Below the pieces are notes generated by a model, which saw only the letters and a program-made list of their open reading frames with translations, was not told the origin of the DNA and made no database searches. Positions 19,548 to 28,339 of a stretch of 54,456 nt of DNA are shown piece after piece (position 1 is the stretch's first letter; the number at the start of each line of letters is the position of its first letter). A program made the translations under genes and the position numbers. The stretch comes from Hyphomicrobium sp. (GTDB lineage: Bacteria > Pseudomonadota > Alphaproteobacteria > Rhizobiales > Hyphomicrobiaceae). Where the stretch lies: positions 1 to 54,456 of the forward strand of contig JAFWGI010000007.1 in NCBI GenBank assembly GCA_017512425.1, given 5' to 3'.

Positions 19548-20314
19548 GCCGCTGCGCTCGTCGACGCCGTCGCGGTGCCGGTGCCCGTGAGGCTCAAGAA
19601 TATCTCTTCGAGATTTGTGCCGGCGTGGCCTGCCTGTGCGCTGAGCTCGCTGAGCGTGCCTTCGGCGATCAAGCGGCCGTGCGCGATGACGCCGATGCGT
19701 TCCGCCATGCGCTCCGCCACTTCGAGAATGTGCGTCGTCATGATGACGGTCGTGCCATTCGCCACGCGCTGGCGCAGCACTTCCTTCACCTGCCGGGCCG
19801 ATGCCGCGTCAAGGCCGGTCAATGGCTCGTCTAGAATAATAAGTTCCGGATCGTGGATCAGGGCGCCAGCAAGCGCCACCTTCTGCCGCATGCCTTTCGA
19901 CAGACCTTGGCATCGCGTATTGGCGTGCGGCTCAAGACCGAGAATTTGGATCAACGCGCGTGCCTGGACTTCGGCGCGCTTTGCGTCCATTGCCCAAAGG
20001 CCGGCGACAAATTCGAGATATTCCATCGGATCGAGCTTGTCGTAGATCATCGGCTCGTCCGGCACCCAGGCCATGACGGATTTTGCTTCGACCGCAGCGC
20101 GACGGACGTCGATGCCGCAAATCGAAATCTCACCGGCGTCCGGCTGCAGCAGGCCAGCGACCATCCGCAGCGTCGTTGTTTTGCCGGCACCGTTCGGTCC
20201 GAGCAGCGCATAGAACACGCCGCGCTCTATCCTCAACGATAGATCATCAACAGCCGGCCGCGCGTACGTCTTGCGGAGGTTTTTTATTTCGAGCGCAGGC
20301 GCGGCGGAACGCAT
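19544..20314 (-). CDS. ABC transporter ATP-binding protein
   Basis: A 256-residue ABC ATPase with Walker A LLGPNGAGKTTTLR (about residues 37-50), signature LSKGMRQKVALAGAL, Walker B LIILDEPLTGLD and switch His in MTTHILEVAE. The D-loop and signature type (LSKGMRQ) are those of ABC-2 exporters such as drug or polysaccharide exporters. I chose ATG 20314; an in-frame GTG at 20353 would add 13 residues of poor quality. It is coupled to the permease gene downstream. Confidence 0.87.
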   Translation of the reverse strand: MRSAAPALEIKNLRKTYARPAVDDLSLRIERGVFYALLGPNGAGKTTTLRMVAGLLQPDAGEISICGIDVRRAAVEAKSVMAWVPDEPMIYDKLDPMEYLEFVAGLWAMDAKRAEVQARALIQILGLEPHANTRCQGLSKGMRQKVALAGALIHDPELIILDEPLTGLDAASARQVKEVLRQRVANGTTVIMTTHILEVAERMAERIGVIAHGRLIAEGTLSELSAQAGHAGTNLEEIFLSLTGTGTATASTSAAA

Positions 20315-20432
20315 GACGAAGGTACCATTATGACTAACAAGCCGTGAACACACGGCTGACGTCCGAACGCTACCAAAGTCGCGTTGAGTAACCGTGAAAT
20401 CCGGATCGGCAAAACAGCGAAACCGCCAACCT

Positions 20433-21341
20433 TCAGGCAGTGATCAGCGACTCGCGCTCCATGTACAACTTGCGCTCCCGGTAATAGGTGTAAAGCCCCG
20501 CCGCCGACAGCACCGCGATGCCGATGGATTGCGTCAGGTCGGGCAATTCATTCCAGAACAGCCATCCCGATAGGATGGCGAACACGATGACGGAATAGCG
20601 GAACGGCGACACGATGCCGACGTCGCCGTGACGCAACGCGATGACGATCAGCGCATAGGCGATCGTCAGGAACGCGGCTGCAAGCATCAACAACATGACC
20701 TGATAAGCGCTCGGCACAATCCACGTTTCGAACGGAAGCAACACGAGCCCTGAAAAGATGCTGACGGACGCGGACATCGCGGTCAGCGTCAGCGTCGGCA
20801 CGTCGCGCGCAATCGCCCGCGTTGCGAGATCGCGAATAACGACGAAAGCAACCGCCGCCAAAACCAGCAACGCTGCCGGCGAATAGGCCGCTGTGCCCGG
20901 ACGAATAATCAACAGCACGCCGATGAAACCGCAAATGGTCGCGACCCAACTGCGCCAGCCGATATGTTCTTTCAGAAAAATCGCAGCGGCCGCTGTAATC
21001 GCAATCGGCGTGAACTGGCCAATGGCCGTTGCGTCGGCGATCGGCAACGCGACGAGCCCTGAAAGGAACAGCAGAGTCGATAGGAACTCGGCCGCCATGC
21101 GCCAACTTAAGATTCGCCAAGGCGGGTTTTTCGACAGCGTCAGCCCACCGAAGATGGCGGCAAATACCAGGATGTACAGCGTCGCCGTCGTATTGCGCAG
21201 CGCGATCAATTCGCCGAGCGGCAGGGTATCGCCGATGAGCTTTACGCAGGTGTCGTTGCAGATGAACGCAGCCATCGACGCGAGCATGGCGACAATGCCC
21301 GTCAGATTGCCGCCGCGCGACGGCGAGCCTATGTGTTTCAT
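20433..21341 (-). CDS. EamA (DMT superfamily) permease
   Basis: A 302-residue protein with ten predicted membrane helices in two five-helix halves. Typical EamA features are the first-helix region [23 protein letters not shown], the [15 protein letters not shown] segment at the end of the first half, and the [19 protein letters not shown] segment in the second. These permeases export metabolites, and the substrate cannot be predicted. Its ATG overlaps the moaA stop by 4 bp. Confidence 0.85.
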   Translation of the reverse strand: MKHIGSPSRGGNLTGIVAMLASMAAFICNDTCVKLIGDTLPLGELIALRNTTATLYILVFAAIFGGLTLSKNPPWRILSWRMAAEFLSTLLFLSGLVALPIADATAIGQFTPIAITAAAAIFLKEHIGWRSWVATICGFIGVLLIIRPGTAAYSPAALLVLAAVAFVVIRDLATRAIARDVPTLTLTAMSASVSIFSGLVLLPFETWIVPSAYQVMLLMLAAAFLTIAYALIVIALRHGDVGIVSPFRYSVIVFAILSGWLFWNELPDLTQSIGIAVLSAAGLYTYYRERKLYMERESLITA

Positions 21342-22366
21342 CCGCCGGTTACACTCATGTGTCGTGCGAGGGCGGGCTTCTGCGATGGCCGGTCGATGAT
21401 GAAATCATGGCCCTTCGGCTTGCGCGCGATGGCCTGCACGATCGCGGTGTCGAGCAGCGCATCGTCAGGAGATGCCCGGAGCGGCCTGCGCAAGTCGGCG
21501 GCGTCATCCTGGCCGAGGCACATGTAAAGCGTGCCGGTGCAGGTCAAACGAACGCGATTGCAGCTTTCGCAGAAGTTGTGGGTCAGCGGTGTGATGAAAC
21601 CGAGTCGCCCACCGGTCTCCTTGACCTTCACGTAGCGCGCCGGCCCGCCGGTACGATAAGGGTCGTCTATGAGCGTAAACGTATCCATCAGGCGCGCACG
21701 CACGATCGATAACGGCAAATACTGAGACGTGCGGTCTTCTTCGATGTCGCCAAGCGGCATGGTCTCGATCAAAGTCAGGTCGGCGCCGCGGCCATGCGCG
21801 AAGCGGATCAGATCAACGATTTCATCTTCGTTGACGTCCTTCAACGCGACCGCATTGATTTTGACCTTGATGCCGGCCGCCTGCGCTGCATCGAGGCCCC
21901 TGAGTACGGTTGAGAGATCACCCCACCGCGTGATGGTTCTGAACTTTTGCGGATTGAGTGTATCGATCGAAACGTTAACGCGCTCGACGCCAGCCGCCTT
22001 CAGATCCTGCGCATACTTGGAAAGCTGGCTACCATTGGTCGTCAGCGTCAGTTCGTCCAGAGCGCCGGTTTGCAGGTGCCGCCCGAGCTGGTTGAACAGC
22101 CAAAGGATATTCTTGCGCACCAGCGGCTCGCCGCCGGTGATGCGGAGCTTACGCACGCCGCGGCGAACGAACGCCGCGCAAAGCCGGTCAAGTTCTTCGA
22201 GCGTCAGCAAGTCCTGCTTCGGCAGGAATGTCATGTGCTCGGACATGCAATAGACGCAGCGGAAATCGCACCGGTCCGTCACAGACACGCGCAGGTACTC
22301 GATGCCGCGTCCGAACGGATCGATCAGCGGCGAGGTCGGTCCAGCACTATCGTGCACGGCGGACAT
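21338..22366 (-). CDS. moaA: GTP 3',8-cyclase MoaA (molybdenum cofactor synthesis)
   Basis: A radical SAM enzyme of about 342 residues that makes the first intermediate of molybdopterin synthesis. The N-terminal cluster motif CDFRCVYC binds the SAM [4Fe-4S] cluster. The C-terminal cluster lies in [18 protein letters not shown]. The protein ends in the Gly-Gly tail required by MoaA. The track could begin at 22414, but ATG 22366 gives a normal N-terminus and avoids an odd leader. It heads a two-gene unit with the EamA permease. Confidence 0.93.
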   Translation of the reverse strand: MSAVHDSAGPTSPLIDPFGRGIEYLRVSVTDRCDFRCVYCMSEHMTFLPKQDLLTLEELDRLCAAFVRRGVRKLRITGGEPLVRKNILWLFNQLGRHLQTGALDELTLTTNGSQLSKYAQDLKAAGVERVNVSIDTLNPQKFRTITRWGDLSTVLRGLDAAQAAGIKVKINAVALKDVNEDEIVDLIRFAHGRGADLTLIETMPLGDIEEDRTSQYLPLSIVRARLMDTFTLIDDPYRTGGPARYVKVKETGGRLGFITPLTHNFCESCNRVRLTCTGTLYMCLGQDDAADLRRPLRASPDDALLDTAIVQAIARKPKGHDFIIDRPSQKPALARHMSVTGG

Positions 22367-22478
22367 AAAAGCAGGCTCCGGAGCAAAATCCTGACCCAAG
22401 GTCAATAGATACAAGGATCATATCGGACGAAGTTCAGCCTAGGGCAAGGCCTTGTGCGCCTCCTTGTCCACATTCACC

Positions 22479-23339
22479 CTAATCGAGCCAAAAATGCCGT
22501 CTTGGCTCCGAGATCCAGCCGTTCTGAGCAAGGAATTTGCGCGCATCTGGCAGCGGCTCGGCGAGCGCGACAATCCGGCTTTTGAGCTCGGCGGCTGTCG
22601 CACGGGTATCGACGGCGATCAGTCGAGCGGCGAGCGCGGCGGTGCGGGCCAAAGCAATTTGCGCGGGCAGTGCCGGAGCCTCAGGTAACGAAGCGGGACG
22701 CTCCCATAAACCGGACGTTTCGATCGCAACATCAGCTGCAGTTCCGCCGCGCGCGCCGCCCGACGGAATGTCGCCAGTGATGGCGTTGGTGACGATGAGA
22801 AGGTTTGCCGCGCGCGTTGTGCCGAGATCGGCGGCTGTTCCAGCGTCTAGGGACGCGACGAAAAGATGTTGCGGAAATTTCTGAGACGCTGCCGCAAGCA
22901 CCGCGGCGACGCCAGGATCGCTGGCGGATGCAAAGATCGCGATGATCCGTGCCGGACTTTGCGCCGCGTAGCCAATGGCGGCCGCCAGCCTTTGCTGTTC
23001 CAGAACATTCGTGCGCACGACGACGAGCGTCGCCGCCTGGCCCTCGCCGAGCAGGATTTCGGCGGCGTCGGTTTCCTGTCCAGTCGCGTAAGGCCGCCGG
23101 TCGTCATCGACCAGATCATAACCAATGATCTCGCCCTCGCCGTCGCGCGCGAGCATCTGCGAAATGTTACGCAGCGTGTAGTCGATGCCGGCGCCAATGA
23201 TCGCAACCGGATATCCACCGGGGTTGCGTCCTGCCGGCACTGGCGGATCGGCAGAACCGGACGTCGCCGCTGCAAGCGGCATCAGCATAGCTGCCATGAA
23301 GCCGGCTATTGCAACCCGGAGCCGGTGCCAATGTTTCAC
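22479..23339 (-). CDS. Secreted subtilase-fold protein lacking the catalytic triad
   Basis: About 286 residues from GTG 23339 (an ATG at 23387 is possible but would collide with the divergent start). A signal sequence (RVAIAGFMAAMLMPLAAATSGSA) precedes a domain whose order of segments matches S8 subtilases: PVAIIGAGIDYTLRN for the Asp motif, GYDLVDDDRRPYATG, a region where the HGT motif should fall (QETDAAEIL), AIGYAAQSPARIIAIFAS and a final helix ALPAQIALARTAALAARLI where the GTS-Ser should be. Asp, His and Ser are all replaced. I infer a non-proteolytic pseudo-enzyme. The match is by eye, so the fold is a hypothesis. Confidence 0.5.
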   Translation of the reverse strand: MKHWHRLRVAIAGFMAAMLMPLAAATSGSADPPVPAGRNPGGYPVAIIGAGIDYTLRNISQMLARDGEGEIIGYDLVDDDRRPYATGQETDAAEILLGEGQAATLVVVRTNVLEQQRLAAAIGYAAQSPARIIAIFASASDPGVAAVLAAASQKFPQHLFVASLDAGTAADLGTTRAANLLIVTNAITGDIPSGGARGGTAADVAIETSGLWERPASLPEAPALPAQIALARTAALAARLIAVDTRATAAELKSRIVALAEPLPDARKFLAQNGWISEPRRHFWLD

Positions 23340-23385
23340 CGCCGGCGAACGTGCAGGCGCTCGTTTCCATGATAGAACGCCCCGC

Positions 23386-24834
23386 ATGACCTCAGCTCTC
23401 CACCGCAATATCATCCCTCTTATCGTCGCGACCGGGCTGTTCATGGAAAACCTGGACGCGACGGTTCTTGCGACGTCGCTTCCGGCGATTGCCAAGGATC
23501 TCAACGCCAATCCTATTCATTTGAAGCTGGCGCTGACAACGTATCTCCTGGCGCTCGCGGTTTTCATCCCGGCCTCGGGCTGGATGGCAGACCGCTTCGG
23601 CGCCAAGAACGTGTTTCGTGCGGCAATGGTCGTGTTCGCAGCAGGTTCGGTCGCGTGTGCGCTGTCCACCGGGCTGTGGTCGCTCGTCGGCGCGCGCATT
23701 TTGCAGGGCATGGGCGGCGCGATGATGGCGCCAGTTGGCCGCTTGATCGTCTGGCGCGCCGTGCCGAAATCCGAGGTTATCAATGCCGTTGCCTGGCTGA
23801 CAATCCCTGCCCTCGTTGGACCGGTGCTTGGACCGCCGCTCGGCGGTTTCATTACGACCTATTTTGATTGGCGGTGGATATTCTGGATCAATATCCCAGT
23901 CGCGATCGCTGGCATCGCGCTCATCACGCGCTTCATCCCCGATATTCGCGAGGAGACGAGCAGCGCGTTCGATCTCAAGGGCTTCCTGATGGTCGGACCC
24001 GGCCTGTCGCTGTTCATGACCGGCGTGACGCTCATGGGGCTCGATCTCGTCAGCCAGGCGACGGTCATCGCGATCGTTGTTACCGGCGCCGCGCTGCTGA
24101 TCGCCTACGTTTGGTATGCGCTGGTGACGCCCGATCCGCTGATTGACTTGCGGCTGCTGAGTATTCCGACGTTTCGAGCCGGCGTGCTTGGCGGCTTTCT
24201 GTTCCGCATGGGGCTTGGCGCTGGGCCGTTCCTTCTTCCGCTGCTGTTCCAGAATGGGTTCGGCATGACGCCGTTCCAGTCAGGCATGATGACGTTCGCG
24301 ACCGGCGTCGGCGCGATGTTCATGAAGACCCAGGTCGCTGCGATTCTGCGGCGCTGGGGGTATCGCCGTGTTTTGATCGTCAATGCGCTCATATCGTCGG
24401 TATTTACCGCCATTCCGTCGCTCTACACCGAGGCAACGCCGGTGCTGCTGATCACGGCGATCTTCCTCATCGGTGGTCTGTCACGATCGGTGCAGTTCAC
24501 GTCGATCAACACGTTGTCCTATGCAGACGTGCCGCCAGAAAAACTGAGCCGCGGAACGAGCTTCGCCGCCGTCGGCCAGGAATTGTCGGGTTCTGTCGGC
24601 GTAACGGTTGCGGCGCTCGGGCTCGAAGTCATGCAGCGCATCCACGGCGGCAGCCAGATCGACATCTCGCACTTCCCGCCCGTGTTTCTGTTGATTGCGG
24701 GGCTAGCGGCGACATCGGCCGTCATCTTCTGGAAGCTGCCGCCAAATGCCGGCAGCGCCCTGCTGATGCCCGTTGCCAAGTCAGAGAAGCAGACGGCACA
24801 AGCAAGCTCGGATGCCACTGCCGGTCATCTCTAA
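23386..24834 (+). CDS. DHA2-family (14-TM) MFS efflux transporter
   Basis: A 482-residue major facilitator protein with about 14 hydrophobic segments, as in EmrB-type drug:H+ antiporters. Helix 1 carries the DHA2 motif NLDATVLATSLPAIAKDL (motif D1-like), and the loop after helix 2 holds GWMADRFGAKNVF (motif A). LTIPALVGPVLGPPLGGF is the motif C antiporter signature. The real start is ATG 23386; the open frame upstream belongs to the divergent gene. No EmrA-like partner is adjacent, so it may act alone. Substrates are unknown. Confidence 0.87.
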   Translation: MTSALHRNIIPLIVATGLFMENLDATVLATSLPAIAKDLNANPIHLKLALTTYLLALAVFIPASGWMADRFGAKNVFRAAMVVFAAGSVACALSTGLWSLVGARILQGMGGAMMAPVGRLIVWRAVPKSEVINAVAWLTIPALVGPVLGPPLGGFITTYFDWRWIFWINIPVAIAGIALITRFIPDIREETSSAFDLKGFLMVGPGLSLFMTGVTLMGLDLVSQATVIAIVVTGAALLIAYVWYALVTPDPLIDLRLLSIPTFRAGVLGGFLFRMGLGAGPFLLPLLFQNGFGMTPFQSGMMTFATGVGAMFMKTQVAAILRRWGYRRVLIVNALISSVFTAIPSLYTEATPVLLITAIFLIGGLSRSVQFTSINTLSYADVPPEKLSRGTSFAAVGQELSGSVGVTVAALGLEVMQRIHGGSQIDISHFPPVFLLIAGLAATSAVIFWKLPPNAGSALLMPVAKSEKQTAQASSDATAGHL

Positions 24835-24853
24835 CGCTTGCAGACGACGAAAA

Positions 24854-24880
24854 GCGCGCCCGGATTTCTCCGGACGCGCC
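24854..24880 (-). terminator. Terminator between the MFS gene and the SpeD-like gene
   Basis: An 11-bp GC-rich stem with one mismatch and a four-base loop (TTTC on the plus strand) is followed on the minus strand by TTTTCGTCG. It sits just past the SpeD-like stop and may also stop transcripts from the MFS gene on the other strand. Confidence 0.7.
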
Positions 24881-24924
24881 AAGGTCGTTACGCTGTCTCG
24901 TATTGGATCGCGGTCAAACGCTGC

Positions 24925-25491
24925 TTAAGCAGCTTTCGCCTTGCGTCCGCCCTTAACGCTGCGCAAGCGCGGCGACTGGGCCTTGGCGGACGGCGCGACA
25001 GCGGTCAGTGCAACCGGCTCAGCGCCGCGCTGCAAAATTTTGACCGAAACGTCGCGGGCCGCGAAGGCTTCGCGCAACACTTCAACGCAGCGCTGCGGCT
25101 TGGCCACGCCGCCCATGAACACGTCGAAAGCGGCAAAGCCGGTTTCCGAGCGCGCCTGGACAGAGATGTGGCCGTCGTCGAGCACAGCAGCGCCTGACAC
25201 GTCGCCATCGGCGGCGCGCAGCAGGTGCACATGGGCCAAGCGGATGCCGGACACGTCTGCGCAACGCTTCAGCGTGCGTTCGATGTGCTTGACGTCATCC
25301 AGGCGCTTGGCGCCATAGAGGTCGATCAGAACGTGGTAACCTGCGTGACTGATGCTTTCTCGTGGAGTACTCGTCGAACCAACAACTGAGCGCTCAGCAA
25401 CAGAAACGGCGTGCGAAGATTCTTCCTTTTGGGCGGTGCTTGAACGAGTCAAGTCCATCCCCAATTGGAAGAGGGTGTCATTAAAGGCCAT
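24925..25491 (-). CDS. S-adenosylmethionine decarboxylase homologue lacking catalytic residues
   Basis: A 188-residue SpeD/SpeH-family protein. A 50-residue N-terminal extension (TLFQLGMDLTRSSTAQ) precedes the AdoMetDC domain GYHVLIDLYGAKRLDDVKHIE...DVSGAAVLDDGHISVQARSETGFAAFDVFMGG (residues 51-128). Against the Thermotoga enzyme the pyruvoyl-forming serine (Ser63 in ESH) is Gly107, catalytic His68 is Gln112 and Cys83 is Gly127; the spacings are exact. It should therefore neither self-cleave nor decarboxylate. A Lys/Arg-rich tail follows. Start: GGGGAGG six bases before ATG 25491 (an ATG further up would add 36 residues). A role as regulator or partner of an active SpeD elsewhere is conjecture. 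Confidence 0.8.
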   Translation of the reverse strand: MAFNDTLFQLGMDLTRSSTAQKEESSHAVSVAERSVVGSTSTPRESISHAGYHVLIDLYGAKRLDDVKHIERTLKRCADVSGIRLAHVHLLRAADGDVSGAAVLDDGHISVQARSETGFAAFDVFMGGVAKPQRCVEVLREAFAARDVSVKILQRGAEPVALTAVAPSAKAQSPRLRSVKGGRKAKAA

Positions 25492-25800
25492 TTGACCCTC
25501 CCCAACCAGTAGACAGCGTTTGACCCGCCCGCTCCTTACCTCATTGGTTCTGGAAAACCTCGACCATGTTGGCAGGTGGACAGACGAGAGAGCGTGCATA
25601 TGAGGCCAATGCCCCCCCTATGCAAGAATTTTTTGGCCCCTGACCAAAATATTTTTTGTCGCGGCTTTACCGTGATTTAACTGCTCGTTTGTCACATGCA
25701 ATCGCGCGACCTCTGAGGTGCGTTGCGTGCATGGTTTTCGCGCCGCTGCGCTTCCGTTTGTGACACCACCGTCGAATTCAAAACGTGCCTGAAATCGCCG
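25492..25800. other. Intergenic region between the SpeD-like gene and the AsmA gene
   Basis: These 309 bases contain the SpeD-like promoter and leader. In the leader is a possible eight-codon upstream ORF (minus strand, encoding MVEVFQNQ). A hairpin with TTTTGG/CCAAAA arms lies near 25630-25650. No other gene is visible. Confidence 0.5.
25597..25625 (-). promoter_or_regulatory. Candidate promoter of the SpeD-like gene
   Basis: On the minus strand TTGCAT (25620-25625) and CATATG (25597-25602) are 17 bp apart. The transcript would carry a leader of about 100 nt before ATG 25491. The -10 is a weak match. Confidence 0.35.
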
Positions 25801-28146
25801 TTATTGCGGCTTCAGGAACTTGTTCAGAAGCTCTTTCGCCTTCTTCGCAGAGCCGCTGTCGCCGTTCTCACCGTTCTTGCCGAGCAACTGATCGACGATC
25901 TCGTTGGCATTCTTGCCCTTGAACTGCTTGCCGATCTCTTTGACCGTCTCAAGCGCCTTATTCGGGTCCGAGAGCACACCTTTGAGGTCTGGTTCGATAT
26001 TCGGCTTTGCCCAAGGGCCGCTGATTCGCACTGGGATCTCGATCCCGTTGAGCGCTTGGCCGCTCTGCTGGCCCTCCAGTGACGCGACAACTTTCGGCTT
26101 CACGGTGTAGTCGACGGTTTTGGCCGGCAATTGCACCGCGCCGGCGCCGGTGACGCGCAGCAGCGGCGACACCATCTGCAAGTCCTGGTTTTGGGCAATG
26201 CCGTTGACGACGTTGAACGACGCGCTCAACTCGCTGAAATCGGTCTTCTCGGTCGGAGCGGCTTTCAGACCGGTAAGCTTGCCCTGCGAAATGCCGCGGA
26301 TTGCGCCCGGCACGTTGAAGCCGACGATCGCGCCGTCAGCAAAGCTGACGTCGGTCTTGCCGTTGAGCGTTTGCACGAGCTCGAGCTGGTTTGTGCCGGT
26401 CGCCGCGAGCTGCATCCCGGCTCTGGCTTTGCCCGACAGCCACTTCATGTCCGCCGCATCGGTCAGGAACGGGAGTGCCGATAGGCCCTCCAGCGTAAAG
26501 TTGGCACCGATGTTGGCGGCTTTGCCGGTAGCGTCGACGTTGAGGAAGCCCTTGCCATGTCCGTCGTAGAGCTGCACCTCGTCAAACGACGTCTTCATGA
26601 CGCGGTTCTTCAAGCCAACTGTCATCGTCGAAGCGCCGACCTTGATGTCGTTGAAAATCAGCTTCCCGACCTGCAGCTTGGCATCCGTGTCGGCGACGCC
26701 GAGGAGGGCCATGTTGAACGGCGCGCTCGACCATCCGTCGCGCTGTTCGTAGCCGTAAACCTTCGTCGCGGGCTCCTTCAGAAGGTTTTCGATTGCGTCG
26801 GCTTCGGGCTCTGTTGCTGCCGGGCCGCCTGCCGCCGGTTTGACCGGCGCCGGGACGGCTGCTGGTGCAGCCGGAGCCGCGGCGGCGCCTGCGGCATTTG
26901 TCATGTACTTGTTCAGGTCGAGTTCGGAAATGCGCAGGTTGGCTTTTACGTAAGGGCGCACGCCGCCGGTCGTCACCGATACCGTGCCGGTTGCGGTCGC
27001 GCCATCGAGGCCGAAATTTGCGTTCGACAGGCTCGTGACGTTGCCTTTGGTTGCGAGTTGACCAGCGATCGAAAGCGGGCCGAAGCCAGGCACAACCGGC
27101 AGATTGGTGCCGAGCCACGTGGCGAGATTGCGCACCGATTCCGATTTGGTCGTAATCTGGCCTTCGAGGTCGGCGCCGTCCTTGATCAGCACGTTTCCAT
27201 CAAAGCTGGAATTGACGTGCCGGTTTTGAGCCGCGAACACCAGCCGCGCCGGACGCTCTTCCAATACGGCCTTGGCGCTCGTCAGCTTGGCGTTGAAATC
27301 GAGCTTTTCGCCGCGCCAGCCGAGATCGCCGCTGACGGTCAACGGCGCCTGCAAAGACTTCAACGCGAGATTGACGTTGATCTTGCTGACTTCCTGAGTC
27401 GTGCCGGAACGCTCGTCGGTGTAGCGCACCGTGCCGTCCTCAATGCGCACGTCGTCGAATTGCAAGTGATCGATGTCGGCGAGCGACTTCGGCAGAGCAA
27501 TGCCGCGCTGGCCCTGGAACGCCGATGGCGGCGCTGCATCGGTCGCCGGTGCACCTGCCGCATCGGCCTGAGCGTAGCGTACCGGCGTTGCAAGTTCGGC
27601 AAAGCTCCAGTTTTTCTTGCCGCCTTTGTCGACGCGCAAATCAAACACCGGCTGGCGCGCGATGATGCGGCGGACCTCGACGTTCCGGTTGAGCAACGGC
27701 ATCGTCTTGATGTTGACGTCGAGCGCCGCCATCGTGATCAGGTTGCCCTTCGCGCCCGGCGGGCCCGAAAGCGATACATCACGCAGCGTGACCCCAAGGC
27801 CAGGGTAGAAGGAAAACGCTGCCGGTCCGGCGACGATCAAGTCGCGGCCGGTTTTCTCTTTGACTTGCCGTGCGAGCGTTTCGCGAATCAGATCGCTTGG
27901 CGGATTGATGATCAGATAGCCGATGCCGGCGCCGATCACGATCAGCACAAGCAAGAAAACATACATCAGTCCGCACAGGATGCCGCCGCCACTGCTGCCT
28001 TTTTTCTTCTGAGGTGGTCGCGGGCGTCCGCCGCCCGGCGGGCCAACGCGGCGCGGCGGAAACGGTCCGGGTGGTCCGCCGCCGCGTTCCGCGCTCGGTC
28101 GATAGCCCGCGAGCGGCGGCGGTGGGGCGGGGCGTTGTGGGGTCAT
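25801..28146 (-). CDS. AsmA family inner-membrane/periplasmic protein
   Basis: A 781-residue AsmA-like protein. A cytoplasmic Pro/Gly-rich head (about residues 1-55) is followed by one membrane helix (about 56-80), then a large periplasmic region: the AsmA-domain start LARQVKEKTGRDLIVAG, a typical GLGVTLRDVSLSGPPGA, repeated beta segments, an Ala/Pro linker near residues 410-440, and a C-terminal AsmA_2-type region with LNGKTDVSFADGAIVGFNVPGAIRGIS and VDYTVKPKVVASLEG. AsmA-type proteins are proposed to carry phospholipids to the outer membrane. It is a monocistronic minus-strand unit. Confidence 0.9.
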   Translation of the reverse strand: MTPQRPAPPPPLAGYRPSAERGGGPPGPFPPRRVGPPGGGRPRPPQKKKGSSGGGILCGLMYVFLLVLIVIGAGIGYLIINPPSDLIRETLARQVKEKTGRDLIVAGPAAFSFYPGLGVTLRDVSLSGPPGAKGNLITMAALDVNIKTMPLLNRNVEVRRIIARQPVFDLRVDKGGKKNWSFAELATPVRYAQADAAGAPATDAAPPSAFQGQRGIALPKSLADIDHLQFDDVRIEDGTVRYTDERSGTTQEVSKINVNLALKSLQAPLTVSGDLGWRGEKLDFNAKLTSAKAVLEERPARLVFAAQNRHVNSSFDGNVLIKDGADLEGQITTKSESVRNLATWLGTNLPVVPGFGPLSIAGQLATKGNVTSLSNANFGLDGATATGTVSVTTGGVRPYVKANLRISELDLNKYMTNAAGAAAAPAAPAAVPAPVKPAAGGPAATEPEADAIENLLKEPATKVYGYEQRDGWSSAPFNMALLGVADTDAKLQVGKLIFNDIKVGASTMTVGLKNRVMKTSFDEVQLYDGHGKGFLNVDATGKAANIGANFTLEGLSALPFLTDAADMKWLSGKARAGMQLAATGTNQLELVQTLNGKTDVSFADGAIVGFNVPGAIRGISQGKLTGLKAAPTEKTDFSELSASFNVVNGIAQNQDLQMVSPLLRVTGAGAVQLPAKTVDYTVKPKVVASLEGQQSGQALNGIEIPVRISGPWAKPNIEPDLKGVLSDPNKALETVKEIGKQFKGKNANEIVDQLLGKNGENGDSGSAKKAKELLNKFLKPQ

Positions 28147-28210
28147 CGAGAGCCTCTTGCGTCGGCGGCGTTGGCGCGAAAGTTCGCGCGCGCGGCCAAG
28201 CGTTTCGGTA

Positions 28211-28240
28211 ACATTATTGGCACCGATTATGTCACTTCAA
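28211..28240 (-). promoter_or_regulatory. Candidate promoter for the AsmA gene
   Basis: TTGAAG (28235-28240) and TAATGT (28211-28216) on the minus strand are spaced by 18 bp, 65 bases before the AsmA start. A purine-rich AGAGG sits just ahead of that start. Confidence 0.45.
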
Positions 28241-28339
28241 GGCCAAGCCAAGCCAGCGGTAAACGGCCGTTTTTCAACGGTCACGGCGTATCGAGAGTTT
28301 TTCAGATAACGGTGCAATCCGGCTCGGGCGCGATCCCGG

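Noticed and set aside
23340..23510. Extended N-terminus of the subtilase-like protein
   Set aside because: It would overlap the start of the divergent MFS gene and places a non-signal-like region ahead of the signal peptide.
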